A DNA stretch of 64,000 nucleotides, taken from positions 1,798,001-1,862,000 of the forward strand of contig NW_026944388.1 of the NCBI RefSeq assembly GCF_033439725.1, written 5' to 3'. The translations under genes and the position numbers were made by a program. The DNA comes from Neurospora tetraspora (Eukaryota; Ascomycota; Sordariomycetes; Sordariales; Sordariaceae). This document shows, piece by piece, positions 20,809 through 32,442 of the stretch (the stretch's first letter is position 1; each line of letters opens with the position of its first letter). Below the pieces are notes generated by a model, which saw nothing but the letters and a program-made list of their open reading frames with translations, was not told the DNA's origin and made no database searches.

Positions 20809-22956
20809 TCACCTAGCATCCGGAACAGGCGAGCTCGGCTGCGTAACCTCCTCAAACGACAACTCCCACTTATCCACCTCCTTAAACTTCTTCGCCGCCT
20901 TCTGCAGCTCTTCACCCAGTCTCTCCGTCATCATCTGCGTCGTTTCCGGCAACTCCTCAGCCTCATCAAGGTCCATTGCAGAAACTGGTTCCTGGTCATT
21001 ATCGTCCCCATCCTCCTCCTCATTGTCCCCGCTCCCACCCGCAGCAACAACACCACCATCAGCGTTCTCCTTATCGGAGCTCGCTCTGCCGTACGTTCGC
21101 TTTGGCTCCGAAGAGCCGGATTTGGATTTAGCGGCGGCTTTGCCGTTGGTAGTTGTACCAAGTGGAGGCTTCTTTTTCTGCTTTTCCTTTTCCTTTTGCT
21201 GCTTCTGCTTCTCGGCAGCAAGCGTCCTTTCCTTCTTTTTCCTGGCGGCAGTGGTGGCGACGTATGATAGTTCGTCACCGTCGGCGGCAGTCTCGTCTTC
21301 GGAGAAGGAGCCCTCGTCACTGGTGATGTCGTAAGGGTTCTCCTTGTTCCGCCCCTTTTTGTGCTTTTTGTCGGGTTTTGCGTGATTTCGTCGGGCGGGC
21401 AGTAAGCTCGTCAGCGCCTCTGTTGCTAGTTTTTCCTCTTCTCTCTTCTTCGCAGCTATGGCGGCCTTTTTTGTTGCTGCGGCTGCAGCTGCTGAGGCTT
21501 TCGCGATACTGGGAGCCTTGTAATTTGGTGAATGTGTGAGTGAGGGGGGTGATGAAAGCTCGGAGGACATGTCCGCGTCAATAGCTCCGACTGGCCCGGC
21601 GCCCAGACCTGGTAGTAACTCGGGGGTCTGAAGTCGCTCTGTGTAAACAGGTGCTGCTCGCCGGGTGTTGTACGACCTGTGCGTCAGGTTGTTGAGTGAT
21701 GGCCAAGCCACCGGGCTTCCAGCTTCTGAGGAATCGCTTGCGGGTGGTGCGTTGACCGGGTCGTTAGGGTCGAGGGGTGGCCTGGACTGCCTGGGAGGAC
21801 TGTATGGCATATGGTCCGGGACAGGCGAGAGGGCGGGTGTTGAGAGTGGCGATGACATGGGGCTGTCGCTTCCATCTCGCATCTCTATCGACTGGTGAAT
21901 GACCTCATTTTCTTCCTCTTCGGGTTCAGGAACAGGTTGCTCATGTACCGATGATCTGCCTCGCTTGCTTCGACCAGAGTGGCTTTCGAGTGACTTGCGT
22001 TTCTTCGAGCGCCGTGACGGAGACCCGGTTTCCGTGAGTTCTTCATCGTCGACAGGCATTGCTCCAATAGAAGCCGGAATCGTGATATCAGCACCCGAAG
22101 CTGTACCTGTGAAAGCACTGGCACCAGACCGTCTCTTCGTCCTGTCGAGCGGTGTCGACTCGCCGTCTGGTCCTGAGTCGTCGTCTTCGACGGCAGCTTC
22201 TCGATCCACGTCCATGTTATCTTCGTCATCTGTCATGGGAATGCGTGACACCTGTGAGGCCACGGACTGAGATCTCTGTCTTCGTCCCTTCTGTGCGGTT
22301 CCCAAGATACTGGGCTCACGCGCTCGTCGCTTGAAAAGACCCAGATTAAGTGTAGACATGACGCTCGGTGTAGTTGGCCCCCTACTACTTGGCCTAACGG
22401 GTCCGTCATCTCTGCCTGATACACTGTTTTGACGTGGCCGGTGGCGCTGGAAGAGACCGACATCGAACGAAGAAGTGTTGGCGGACCGGTAGCCACCGGC
22501 ATTTTTTGTGGTAATCGTAGGGTCTTCGAGGCTATCGTCAAGATCGAACATATCGTCATCCAGGTCCAAGCCGGAGGTATCGCCTGTTAGTCGCCGGGGC
22601 GCTCGTGGGCTCGGTCGGGTGGATTCCTTTTCTTCACGTCTGGAAGTCGCAGCATCGGGATTCTCGTCTGTGTCGGCAGTACCAGTTGTTGAAGTCATGT
22701 TGACCAGCCGGTCCATGGCCTGGTCTGCCCTCCGCGTCGAGTCCTCCAACGCCTTAACCTGGTCGGAATTCATTTGTCTTTTAGCTGCTTCAACAGCGGC
22801 GGCGCGCTTGGCACGTTCCTTTTCTCGATCACTGACATCGTATATATCGCTGCTTGGGTCTTTGGCAGTCGGTTTGGCAAGGACTGGTGGTGTGGCGGAG
22901 GAGCTGGTCGCCGTAGGTTGCGACGGCGCGACCCGTGATTTTCTTGGTCTGGGCAT
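20809..22956 (-). CDS. Unknown charged, nuclear-type protein
   Basis: Intronless frame of 715 residues, ATG at 22956. I do not recognise the family. It is low-complexity: a basic start (MPRPRKSRVA), a short charged helix (SDIYDVSDREKERAKRAAAVEAAKRQM, described here only in part, around 36-63), an acidic patch (DLDDDMFDLDDSLED, about 131-145), and bipartite nuclear-localisation-like stretches (SKKRKS, SKRGR). An Ala/Lys-rich helix (around 485-515), a Lys/Gln/Glu run (around 575-600) and a conserved-looking C-terminal helix (MTERLGEELQKAAKKFKEVD) followed by KWELSFEEVTQ complete it. A short motif occurs twice: FDVGLFQRHRPRQNS (164-178) and LNLGLFKRRAREPS (203-216). Composition suggests chromatin or a kinetochore-like scaffold, but that is only inference. 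Codon use matches neighbours and the frame is long, so it is a real gene. Confidence 0.8.
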   Translation of the reverse strand: MPRPRKSRVAPSQPTATSSSATPPVLAKPTAKDPSSDIYDVSDREKERAKRAAAVEAAKRQMNSDQVKALEDSTRRADQAMDRLVNMTSTTGTADTDENPDAATSRREEKESTRPSPRAPRRLTGDTSGLDLDDDMFDLDDSLEDPTITTKNAGGYRSANTSSFDVGLFQRHRPRQNSVSGRDDGPVRPSSRGPTTPSVMSTLNLGLFKRRAREPSILGTAQKGRRQRSQSVASQVSRIPMTDDEDNMDVDREAAVEDDDSGPDGESTPLDRTKRRSGASAFTGTASGADITIPASIGAMPVDDEELTETGSPSRRSKKRKSLESHSGRSKRGRSSVHEQPVPEPEEEENEVIHQSIEMRDGSDSPMSSPLSTPALSPVPDHMPYSPPRQSRPPLDPNDPVNAPPASDSSEAGSPVAWPSLNNLTHRSYNTRRAAPVYTERLQTPELLPGLGAGPVGAIDADMSSELSSPPSLTHSPNYKAPSIAKASAAAAAATKKAAIAAKKREEEKLATEALTSLLPARRNHAKPDKKHKKGRNKENPYDITSDEGSFSEDETAADGDELSYVATTAARKKKERTLAAEKQKQQKEKEKQKKKPPLGTTTNGKAAAKSKSGSSEPKRTYGRASSDKENADGGVVAAGGSGDNEEEDGDDNDQEPVSAMDLDEAEELPETTQMMTERLGEELQKAAKKFKEVDKWELSFEEVTQPSSPVPDAR

Positions 22957-23793
22957 CGTGAATGTGTCGCAGGGTACTTGGCTGAGGTGGTCGGTGTCGG
23001 TCTTGGGTCTCGGGGAGTTTGGGAAGTTGGTAAGATTATATACTTGTATTAGGGCATCTCAGTGGCGGCGAAAACCATGGCAGACGGTGGTACATATGCA
23101 GATGATTCGGTGCTGTTCAATTTCCCGGAACTCCGCGTGGAAAGATTGGGTATTGATGCACGGTGGAGGTCGATGGGAGGAAAGTGCAGCGCATGGTGAG
23201 AGACGCGTTCCTTGATCAACACTGGGGTACCAAAAAAGACTGGGCCCTTCAAGCGCGTGGTCTGGAAGTACCTTTGTACCGTAGTGGGACCCCGTAAAAT
23301 GCGGGGTGTGCCGTCGGCAGGCAAGCGTCTCCGCTCTCGGCAGCGATTTCCAGAGTGCTGGACCCAAGATGCAATCCAACACCTCAAGCTCAAGATATTC
23401 CTCGAGATCCCTGTCAGGAACCTCATTACGTCACTATCTGTAGCTAGCGTAGAGGTAGCTGGCTGCTGGAGTGGTGAACTGTTGAGCTCTCAAGCAGAGC
23501 TTCAAGCTTCCAACCAACGAACGAACGACATCAACGGGATCGGCCCAGGAAAATACTCCATAGAGGTAGCAGCTCCTGATCACTTACCTTACTCATTACT
23601 TCCCGCCTTTTCATCCTCACCAGCTATTTTTAAGGGTGCCAATTGCAACCACCATCTGTCTATGAAGGTGACACAACAAAATCTCACAATACTCCGATCT
23701 TCCACTTCCACTTCTTTACGTCTCATTACGAACTTCCATCACCACCAGAAACTTCCCATCACAACGTCCCGGACACAAATTACAACACCAAAG
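22957..23793. other. Divergent promoter, unknown nuclear protein and FUN14 gene
   Basis: About 840 bases. Contains ACCCCG-(7)-CGGGGT as an inverted pair around 23290-23310, which includes a CreA-like GCGGGG word. No supported gene. Confidence 0.5.
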
Positions 23794-24393
23794 ATGGCCA
23801 CCCGCATAGCCTGCCGCGCCGCCTTCCGGCGCAACGTCGTCCCCGTCACCCTCGTCCTCACAACCACCTTCGCCCTAGCCTCCCGACAACAGCCTCTGAA
23901 GCTGGACGCTTTCAGCTCGCAGCAGTCGCGGTCTCTTCATTCCCAAAAGAACAACAAGGAAGAGTGGTTGAACCCGGAAACGATCAAGCAGCTTTCTAGT
24001 GGGAGTTTGGGCGGTATGGCTACCACCTAGCTCAAATATTGATTTCCTGTATATACGGGAGGCTAACATTGACTTTGTGTGGTCTTTGCAGGTTTTGCCA
24101 CGGGTCTTTTGATCAGTGTCTTTTCCAAGACGCTTGTGTTGTTGGCTGGTGTTGGTATGGTGATAGTTCAGGTGCGTTTACTTTCTCTTTCTGAAAACAA
24201 CATAAAAATGATGAGATACTGACAATGACGACGGCAATAGGTTGCGTCTCGTTACGGCATCAACCTGGTAGACATGCTGCATCTTCGGAACAGGGTGAAC
24301 TCATCCAAGATTCTCAAGTCGTTGCAGCACAAGGTCGCCTTTAAGCTTGCCTTTGCCGTTACCTTTGCTCTTTCTGCCTTTATGTCATTCTAG
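23794..24393 (+). CDS. FUN14-family mitochondrial outer-membrane-type protein
   Basis: Exons 23794-24013, 24092-24171 and 24241-24393 give 150 residues. The N-terminus is Arg/Ser/Thr-rich with no acidic residue until about residue 34 (MATRIACRAAFRRNVVPVTL), a mitochondrial-type signal. The FUN14 domain follows: a GSLGGFATGLLISVFSKTL helix, LLAGVGMVIVQVASRYGINLV, and a final hydrophobic helix (AFKLAFAVTFALSAFMSF). Mammalian FUNDC1 is a mitophagy receptor; fungal members affect mitochondrial quality and lipid transport, but the role here is inferred. I see no clear LC3/Atg8-interacting YxxL near the N-terminus. Both introns lie in the domain and joins restore conserved residues. Confidence 0.88.
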
Positions 24394-24834
24394 ATCAAGC
24401 AAGATTTAAAGAACGGGAAATTCATATTAATTCTACACGTCAAGATGCATTAATGGCGTATCACATAGGATTTTACGGAGTTGACATCAGGACATGTATG
24501 GTAATACATTGTATGTATTGATCATTTTACGCTTTTTGGAACTTCGGATATCCAATGTTTTGGGGCTGTCCTGGTTTTACAACTTTGAACATCCACCAAG
24601 CTTGGGATAGTTTGTGTGGTTAATTCCGGCACAGTAAAGTATTATTCGACACACTTGTCCACTGACACAGATCCAATGAAGGCTTGATGTGGACATTTTG
24701 ACAGTCTTATCTTTATGAGGGTATCCAAAATCCGCAACGGCCGAACATCCTTCCAAACACTGAGCCGATCTCGCTTTGTACCCAAAAGGTCGGATTTCCC
24801 AAGCTCGGCTTCAAACAAGAACATCAGGCGCCAT
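24394..24834. other. Convergent 3' intergenic region
   Basis: About 440 AT-rich bases between the FUN14 gene and aminopeptidase P. No coding signal. Confidence 0.6.
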
Positions 24835-27072
24835 TTAGAATGGGCTCGTTTCCCGTAGCAGCCATTCCGTCGTGAGCTGATCTCCATCAAAGTAGCCTGC
24901 CATGTTCTTCCTGATCTCCTCGTTGGACTTATTCAGCCAGTCCTTCTCTTCCTGCGTCAGCAGGCTCTCGTCAATCAGCTTCCTGCAGTATGGAACCATG
25001 GTGACATGCTCGAAGCCCAAATACGGCTTGTCGCCGAATTGGTGCTCAGTCTTCACTTCGCGAACGATGGCCAGGTTCTCAATGCGGATTCCGTAGTTGC
25101 CATCCTCGTAGTAACCGGGCTCGATAGACAGCACGTTGCCAGGAGCCAGAGGGACATCGATGTATGCCTTCCTAGTGCCAATGCCAATGGGCCCTTCGTG
25201 AACGTTCAGGAAAGACCCCACTCCGTGGCCGGTTCCGTGGCGGTAGTCAAGGCCGTATTTCTAAGGTCATTGTTAGTAACCCATAAATATGATACCACTA
25301 AAAAAAGAGTAAGTGCTTACCCAGAGGAATTGGCGGGCCAAGGCATCCAAAGCGAAACCACTAGTTCCCTTGGGGAATACCGCAGTGTCTAGAGCCATGT
25401 TTCCCTTGAGAACCAGAGTGTAAGACTTCCTCTCGGCATCGGTTGGTTGGCCGAAATGTAGTGTTCTTGTGACATCCGTTGTTCCGTCATAAAACTGTGC
25501 GCCCGAGTCGCAGAGATAGATAGCATTAGGGTCAATCACAGAGCAGGACCCCCTTTCGGGCTTGTAGTGGATGATTGCGCCACTGCGATAATGTCAGCAT
25601 TTTGATGTGAACGACGCATTACACGGAGAAACTCACTTTGGCCCCGTGGAAGAAATAGTGTCAAAGGAAAGACCAACAAAGTCGGATTGCTCGCTTCTGA
25701 ACTTTTCCAGCTGGTCAGCGGCCTCCACCTCATCCAGCTTAGCCTTCTTGTTGATTAGCTGATCCTCAAGCCAGGCGAAGAACTTGATTAGGGCGGCGCC
25801 GTCACGGATGTGACACCTCCTCATGCCTTCAAGTTCCGTCTCGTTCTTGATGGCCTTTGCGTCCCCAATAGGACTCCTGACCTCGTCCACGTGCTTTTCG
25901 CCGCCCAATGCCAGCTTGAGAGCCCAAGAGGCTTTGTTGGAGACCAGGTACTTTGTGGGCTTGTCCGACTCGCTGGTGCTCTTGGCAGCATTCGCAAGTA
26001 CCTCAGTGTCCTTGAAGAGGTCGGTGTAAGGCTTGATCTCGGTGCCATTCTCAGCCAAGTATTGCTTGACCTCGTCGTTCAATTTCGACTCATCGACGTA
26101 CAAGGTTGCGCTGTCTTTTGTAACGATGGCGTAAGAGAAGAAGACGGGGTTGTATGGAATATCGTTGCCGCGCAAGTTGAAAAGCCACGCGATCTCGTCG
26201 AGCGTGGACACGACGAAAGCAGCGGCCTTCTTCTTCTCAAGCTCCTTGCGCAGGTCTGTGAGCTTCTCTGCTGAGCCCTTTCCTGAGTACTTGGCGCCAA
26301 GCAAGAAGACTGGCTCGCTGGGACGAGGTGGCCGGCTATCTCCCCATACAAGATCTACTAGGTTTTCGGTGATGGCCTTCAATCCTGCGCCGCCGTGCTT
26401 CTTGATATCGCCATTGAGTTTGTCGGCCACCGCTGGGGAAATCAGAGTGGGATCGATGCCGACAGTCTTTCCGCCAGCGGATTCGTCTGCTGTCCATTCT
26501 TGCCAGGTGGGGACATCTTGGAGCCCGGTCTTGAGCAAGTGCCAGTTCTCATCCAACTGCTTAGAAGCCTGGTTGAAGTAACGGCCATCCGTGGCCAAAG
26601 CGGCCTTGTCTAGCGTGACGACTGCTGTTCCGGCAGAGCCAGTGAATCCCGAGATGAAAGCACGGCGGGCGTCGCATGTGGCAATGTACTCGGAGGCATG
26701 GCTGTCTTCTGAGGGGACAACTGCAGGATTCCAGAAGGGTCAGCGGCCAGTGGAATCGTTTTGGCGGAGAAAGGCACGGGGCGTACCATAGATATCAACA
26801 TTGCGCTCCTTCATGAGAGACCGCAGAGCGACCAAACGATCGGTTGTGTTGACAGTCATGCTCTCTTCGTCCGAAGTGGCTTTAAGATGTTGGAATAACC
26901 TTGATGTAAGAGAGAATGCTCTGGTCGAGTGTGTCGGCAGAGGGGAAGCAGTCGAGGCCTTGGGCAGACTATGTAGAACTCTGGAGGCTTGGGAGCGGAT
27001 GGCTGATCGAGGGACGGAAGAGGTCGCAACTGCTGTCAGGCAAGAAGAGGGAAGGGACCAAAGGTTGCGCAT
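24835..27072 (-). CDS. ampp: Xaa-Pro aminopeptidase P (M24B)
   Basis: Minus-strand exons 27072-26787, 26720-25637, 25582-25321 and 25260-24835 give 685 residues. It removes N-terminal residues preceding proline; a two-metal (Mn) peptidase. Creatinase-like N-terminal domains run through [16 protein letters not shown] and [10 protein letters not shown]. The catalytic domain carries the metal ligands in [19 protein letters not shown] (two Asp), the His in [14 protein letters not shown], the Glu in [11 protein letters not shown] and the Glu in [10 protein letters not shown]. The first 71 residues (no acidic residue until the TSDEES stretch; [11 protein letters not shown]) look like a mitochondrial presequence. 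The first ATG has T at -3, while the next in-frame ATG (Met72, near 26859) has A at -3 and would give a 614-residue cytosolic form. Dual targeting is an inference. Confidence 0.93.
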
Positions 27073-28430
27073 GGAGAGGAGATGAGTTCCCGTAACGTCG
27101 CAAGAAGGACAGCCACGCAGACAGGACCAGAGGGGGGCAGTGATTTAATAGGATAACAGCTACCGAGAAGCTATCAGTCAAGTTGGGGACTTCTACTTTG
27201 GGCGTAGTTGGTGGACGGGACCTTGAGGGGCAACGGAAGATCCCATAGCAATGGAAGTGGAAGCACGTTGCAACGTTCTGGTCACACGACGGGATGGATC
27301 TCTACGTTATCGCAGGTACTTCTAGAACACTAGCGATACTGCACGTCAGTGTGACATGTGCAGGTACCTCCCTATCAGATTTGCTGGGTTCAACTCCATC
27401 TCGACGCGGGAGCTCCATTGGAGCTACTTTCCATTTTGAGCCATGTCACTCCACCTCCACCGGGCTCTGCGGCCGCCCTCCGCCGGGTGGTCCCGTCGCT
27501 ACTGTTAGCGGAATCCCTACAATAGCGTGTATCCAGGGAGCTTTTACTAACAGATGGACCAAGCTGCTGGATGGACGCCAGCTTGTGTGACACAACACAA
27601 ACACAACACACGACATGACAACATGATGTACGAGACACAATCCACTTGTTAATGATCAAACAAAGTTTGAAGCTTACCTCCGGATACCCGATCGAATGGT
27701 ATAGCATATTCGGAAGGACTGGACGGGAAGAAGCTCGCTTAAGGGAAGCTTCCGGAGTTGTGACAAAAACTGTTTCTTTCTTGCCCCGCTGTGTCCGCCT
27801 GCCAACCCCAAGTGGCTGCGGAGCTGCCGCAGCGGCAACAGCCTGTTTTTTGTTTGGAGGGATGGGAGCCTCCCTTTGTTCTGATTTTGCCAACAGCAAC
27901 CTCGAAAGATATCACAAGCCCAGTCAGCCATATCACTGGTTAAGCTTCACCCACACCATACTCTTGAGATAAAACCAAGGTCGACAATTACTTGTTACAG
28001 ACCTGTCATTATTCAAAAATAGAAAGTCACCGAAGTTGACCTCGTCGACCTGATCAAAGACAGCTGGAGTTCAATCTCAGCTTGGGCACTTGAATCAAAC
28101 ACTGGCAATTCTAGCCCACCACAGGCTCCATCGTCTTTCATCACCGAAAACTGAAACAACAACCACAGACTTTGGTCTTGAAAACCTCTTCCCAAAAGTC
28201 AAGAGGCATCGCAAAGAGAAAAAAAAAGGAACAACACCAGCAAGGGCCCATCTCTCCGCTCTATCCTTGAATATCAGAGTGATAACAAACTCACGGTTCT
28301 GGAACCAAACGACCCACCGATACGATCCACCAGCTTCTCTTTATTGGCATTCCTCCTCAACACGCCTTCACTTTTCCTCGCCGAGTTTTTTACACTTACA
28401 CTCCTCCTCACGACATAGTAGAGAATCAAA
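27073..28430. other. Divergent promoter, aminopeptidase P and karyopherin
   Basis: About 1.36 kb with no supported gene. Open frames between 27390 and 27970 on both strands overlap each other and have no family resemblance. A GC-rich patch with CGGCCGCC/CCGCCGGG words lies around 27470-27490. Confidence 0.5.
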
Positions 28431-31400
28431 ATGGAGCCACTACCATTGCCCACCAGTCTGGCCGAGGTGGAACAGGTAAGAGAAACTATGATAAGAGAAT
28501 GGCGGGTTACGAACTACGGCACCCGTAGAGAGACCACGAGGCTAACACGCTGACAGTTGATTATAGCTCTCTATCAGCCGAATCCCCCTGAGACCGTCTC
28601 ACGCATCCAGGAGGTTCTCCAGAGGCTACAAAAGTCCCCTGAGGGCTGGCAACTTTCCCAGAGTTTGATTGGAAACCCAAATGACAACATCAAATTCTAT
28701 GCGGCCTTGACAATCATTGTCAAACTCAACAAAGACAGGTACCCTCGCCATCTCACTCCTCTTCCCTATTAGGCGTTGGCAGACTGACTGAGATCCTTCA
28801 AGTGCCAACCTCACCGACGATGAAGCAAAGGAGTTGCTCCAAAATATCCTGAGTTGGACAATAGCATCGTGCGCCCAAGGTGTTGCTCCCTTTGTTATCA
28901 AAAAGTTGTGCATTGCTCTCGTCACATTCTTCATCCACTTTTCTCAGCTATGGCCCAACTGCCTTCGGCACTTCCTTTACAGCCTTGATCTCGGACGGGC
29001 TACCCCTATCGAGGCATTGGACGACGCTGTAGAGACCACTTTCATCGTCAACAATCTTGAAATCTCCAAGCTCAAGGTCGCCATCTGGTTCGCAACCTCC
29101 CTTGTCGAAGAAGTCGGAAAGACGGATATGAACTCGATCAAGTACGTCCACGTACACGAGCGTCTCGTCCGTAATGCCCCCGACTTGGCTTTATTGCTAG
29201 CGCGCGGATTCCTCCCATCAGACGACACCTACCAGACCCAAGGGGAGTCGCTTGTCTGTTTCCAGGTGAGTAGAAGAAAGATATTTATCCAAGGACTAAA
29301 AGATCTCAAGGAACCGGTAACTGACAAATTAACAGGCCTGGATTCTCTACGCTCAACGACTGTCCTCCAATACCGATGTTCTAGTGACACATCTACGGGA
29401 ACTTGTCAGTCCGGCTCTCAACTGCTTCGCCATCGACGATCTCTTCCAGCCAGCCTCCGAACTCTTTAGTGATGTACTCAGCAATTATTCGGGATTCTTC
29501 ACAGAGTCACATTATGCGTCATTGGCCTCCTTATTCGACAGCGAGTGGGCGGCAGAGCACTACAACAGGGTCATTCACGGCGACCATCAGCTTGATGGCA
29601 TTTCATTTGGCCTTCTGATGCTTGCGTATGGTGATGCCAAGGTGTCGGATCTCATGTGTAGCACAGACGAGCGGTCCCAGAGGTTTCTGGGCAGACTAGC
29701 TGGTCTTCTCGCTGCTGATGGCTATCTGGTGGGCGAGGATTCGATATTCGTCCCTGCCCTGGAGTTCTGGGCCACGTTTGTCGAAACCATGATCGACAAT
29801 ATCTACTCGGAAGAAGAAGCAAAAGTAAACGTCTGGCGCCCGCATGCTGAACAACACCTCAAGAGCGTCGTGTCGAACTGCTGGAGGAAGGCACAATGGC
29901 CCCCTGCAGAGACTTTCGCCGAGTGGGATTCCAACGAGCGTGTCGGCTTTACGGATGCGAGAAAAGACATAGCTGATATGCTACAGTCTATCTTCACTCT
30001 CGAGAATCTCACCCTGGTCTCATTTTTCTCTGGTCTTTTCCTCCAGGCCCTCTCTGTCCAGTCGTGGGCTGAAGTTGAGGCATCGGCATTCTGTCTCGGA
30101 TCTTTGTCCGACTGTATCACGGAAGACCCCCAATATGACGTGGAGTTAAGCAAGGTCTTTGCTTCACCCTTCTTTGATCTTCTCGGCCAGGCTCAAGGCC
30201 CGGTCCCGCTACGTCTGCGCCAGACATGTCTTTTGCTCATTGAGCGGTACTGTGAGTACTTTGAGCGACATTTCGAGTATCTCCCTCATGCGCTCAACCT
30301 GCTATTTGCGGCCGTCGGCGACCCTGTTCTTGGTGGACCTTCTGCGAAATCCATCTCGACTCTCTGCTCATCGTGCCGCTGCATTCTCACGAGCGAAGCA
30401 CCGGCATTCATCATGCACTACCAAACAATTCGTAGCAGACAAGTTCTCGACTCTCTTGCGGAGGAGCGTATCATCCTTGCCATCGCCTCCATCATTCAGG
30501 CTATTCCGGATTCGGACCAGAAGCTGGCTGTCTTTGAGAACCTCTACTCGATCATCAAAGCAGACTGCGAGCGTGCTGTCCAGCTCAAACATCAGCCCAG
30601 CATGTTGAACCTGTCCGACCCCAACTTCTTGCGCGGTGTTGAGCAACCGGGCGATGTTCCTTCTGCCGATGCAGTCTCTCATGAACTCGCCGTCCGCGCT
30701 CTCCGGTCGCTTCAAAGCATGGCCAAGGGTATGCAGGATGTCAAGGAGCATGTGGTTGACATTGATGCCGATCCTTCCTCCACCAACCAGGACCCGAAAC
30801 TCTCCGCTATCCAGTCCGATATCCTCAACGTCTTGGTCGAGATGCAAAGAACTTTCAACACCAGCGGGGAGATCGTGGAGATAATATGCATCATCTTCCG
30901 AGCGGGATTTTCAGAGACTGAGTCGGGCCCGTTCGTGTTCCCTCCAGAAGTTGTGACAAACTTCTTCAGTCAACAAAGATTCGAAACCCCTAGGCTGGGC
31001 ACTTTGCTCAGCACGGCATGCTCTTTTGTCGGAAGTCTGTACAGGGGACCGAAGAACATGATTCCGTCCTTACTGGCTCAGTTACTACCTTGGGTAATCA
31101 ACATGCTCAGTAGTCTCCCGGAACCAGAAAGTGATACGGAAGTTGCGCAGAATGGCATTTGCTTTGTGGATAAGATTATGACAAGATATCCCGAGGTGGT
31201 GTTCCAGATCCAGCCGTCACAGATGCTCGAGTTCTTTTTCATGTTCTCGCTCAAGGTCCTGAACGGGAAGGAGCCGCTGCCGAAGACAGCGTCAGCGGAG
31301 TTTTGGGTATGTCTCTCCACGCCTGCTAACCCTCAACTCAAACGTTTTGTTGTACTGACACGCAAACCAGAGTAACTTCATTACCCTGAAATCTGAGTCC

Positions 31401-31795
31401 CCCGATCTCCAAGGAACCATCAACAACGCGATGGAGCACCTTGGGCCGCTTATATCACAGACTCTCATCCAGAATATCGGTGGAAACGCTGCTAGGAGCG
31501 AGCTAGACAAGCTGAGTGATCCTCTCAAGAAGCTTGTGGCGAGCCAAGTGCGTTCAAGGCAATGGCTCGAACAGGCGCTCTTCGACCAGAGTTTCCCCAG
31601 TCAGCAGGTAGGCAGCGAAGAGAAGTCGACCTTTTTGAAGAAGATTATTGGGTAAGTCTGTCATTTACTCTGCTGTTCCATATACAAACTGCTGACCTAC
31701 ATTCACACAGACTGAGAGGAGCGAGGACTACCAACCAGGTGGTAAGGGAGTTCTGGCTGGCTTGCAGGGGTTCAAACTTTTCATATGCTTCCTAA
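28431..31795 (+). CDS. Importin-beta-type karyopherin (KAP122/PDR6, importin-13-like)
   Basis: Exons 28431-28475, 28557-28738, 28803-29265, 29336-31306, 31371-31651 and 31711-31795 give 1008 residues. Karyopherins of this class carry cargo through the nuclear pore, using RanGTP; yeast Kap122 imports TFIIA subunits. The N-terminus LAEVEQLIIALYQPNPPETVSRIQ and SLIGNPNDNIKFYAALTIIVKLNKD is the importin-beta N-terminal domain (Ran-binding HEAT repeats 1-3). The long middle exon is a series of amphipathic helical pairs (HEAT repeats) through FITLKSESPDL and beyond. The end is RTTNQVVREFWLACRG, the usual last helices of importin-13-like proteins. The family is firm. KAP122 versus another fungal importin-13 relative is less certain, so I give no symbol. 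Confidence 0.87.
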
Positions 31796-32442
31796 GCGTG
31801 TGCAATGGATTGTTACGAGCATTCGAACTTAATAGAGATTATGGAGTAACTTCTGTGACTTTTTCTGTGTAATAAGTTGAATCGCTCTTTCCTGTTCGGG
31901 TGATCTTAACAAAGAATGGCTCTTGAAAGCATTATTTGGACATGGTAGACAACGTTGAAAGCTGAACTGGGACCAAGTCACTAAAACAACTGTATTTTAC
32001 TTGGAACGAGTACTCACGGTGTATATATTCTCTCCCCAATTCTTCATCATTAGGCACATATGTACCAATGAAATCGTTACTGTGTATAAAGGTAGGAAGC
32101 GAGCTCGGAAGGGCTCGAGGAGAGCTCTATTGCCTCTAGACGTGGTCCTAGCGTCACCCTCATAACTAACCCTGCCAAGCCCAAGTTGCATCAGGGGTGG
32201 GTTGTCATTTCCCATACACAACCCTCACTCTTCAACCGCAGTTCATCCCATCTCCAGTCGAGCTTCACCCAGACTGAATCCACTACGGCTCAGTGTAAGT
32301 CCAAATACCCGGTTACCATGCGCTCACTAAAGGAAGCTGCTTACTTTGAAAGCGTCCTTGAACCTTCATTTGGTCAAACAAGAACTGACACGCACGGCAG
32401 GACATTGGGATCGATCTTTGGAGGTGAACCCTCTCACACAAC
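31796..32442 (+). other. Intergenic region and MSW1 leader
   Basis: About 650 bases between two same-strand genes: 3' flank of the karyopherin, then the promoter and 5' leader of the mitochondrial Trp-tRNA synthetase. The leader contains the intron-like segment listed separately. Confidence 0.6.
32295..32400 (+). other. Predicted 5' UTR intron of MSW1 containing an upstream start codon
   Basis: GTAAGT donor at 32295, a CTGAC branch-like element near 32385-32390 and a GGCAG acceptor ending at 32400 define a 106-nt intron in the leader. If retained, an ATG at 32318 opens a 42-codon frame that stops with TGA at 32444-32446, overlapping the main ATG at 32443 (ATGA). Splicing removes that start codon. 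The signals are visible; splicing is inferred. Confidence 0.55.
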
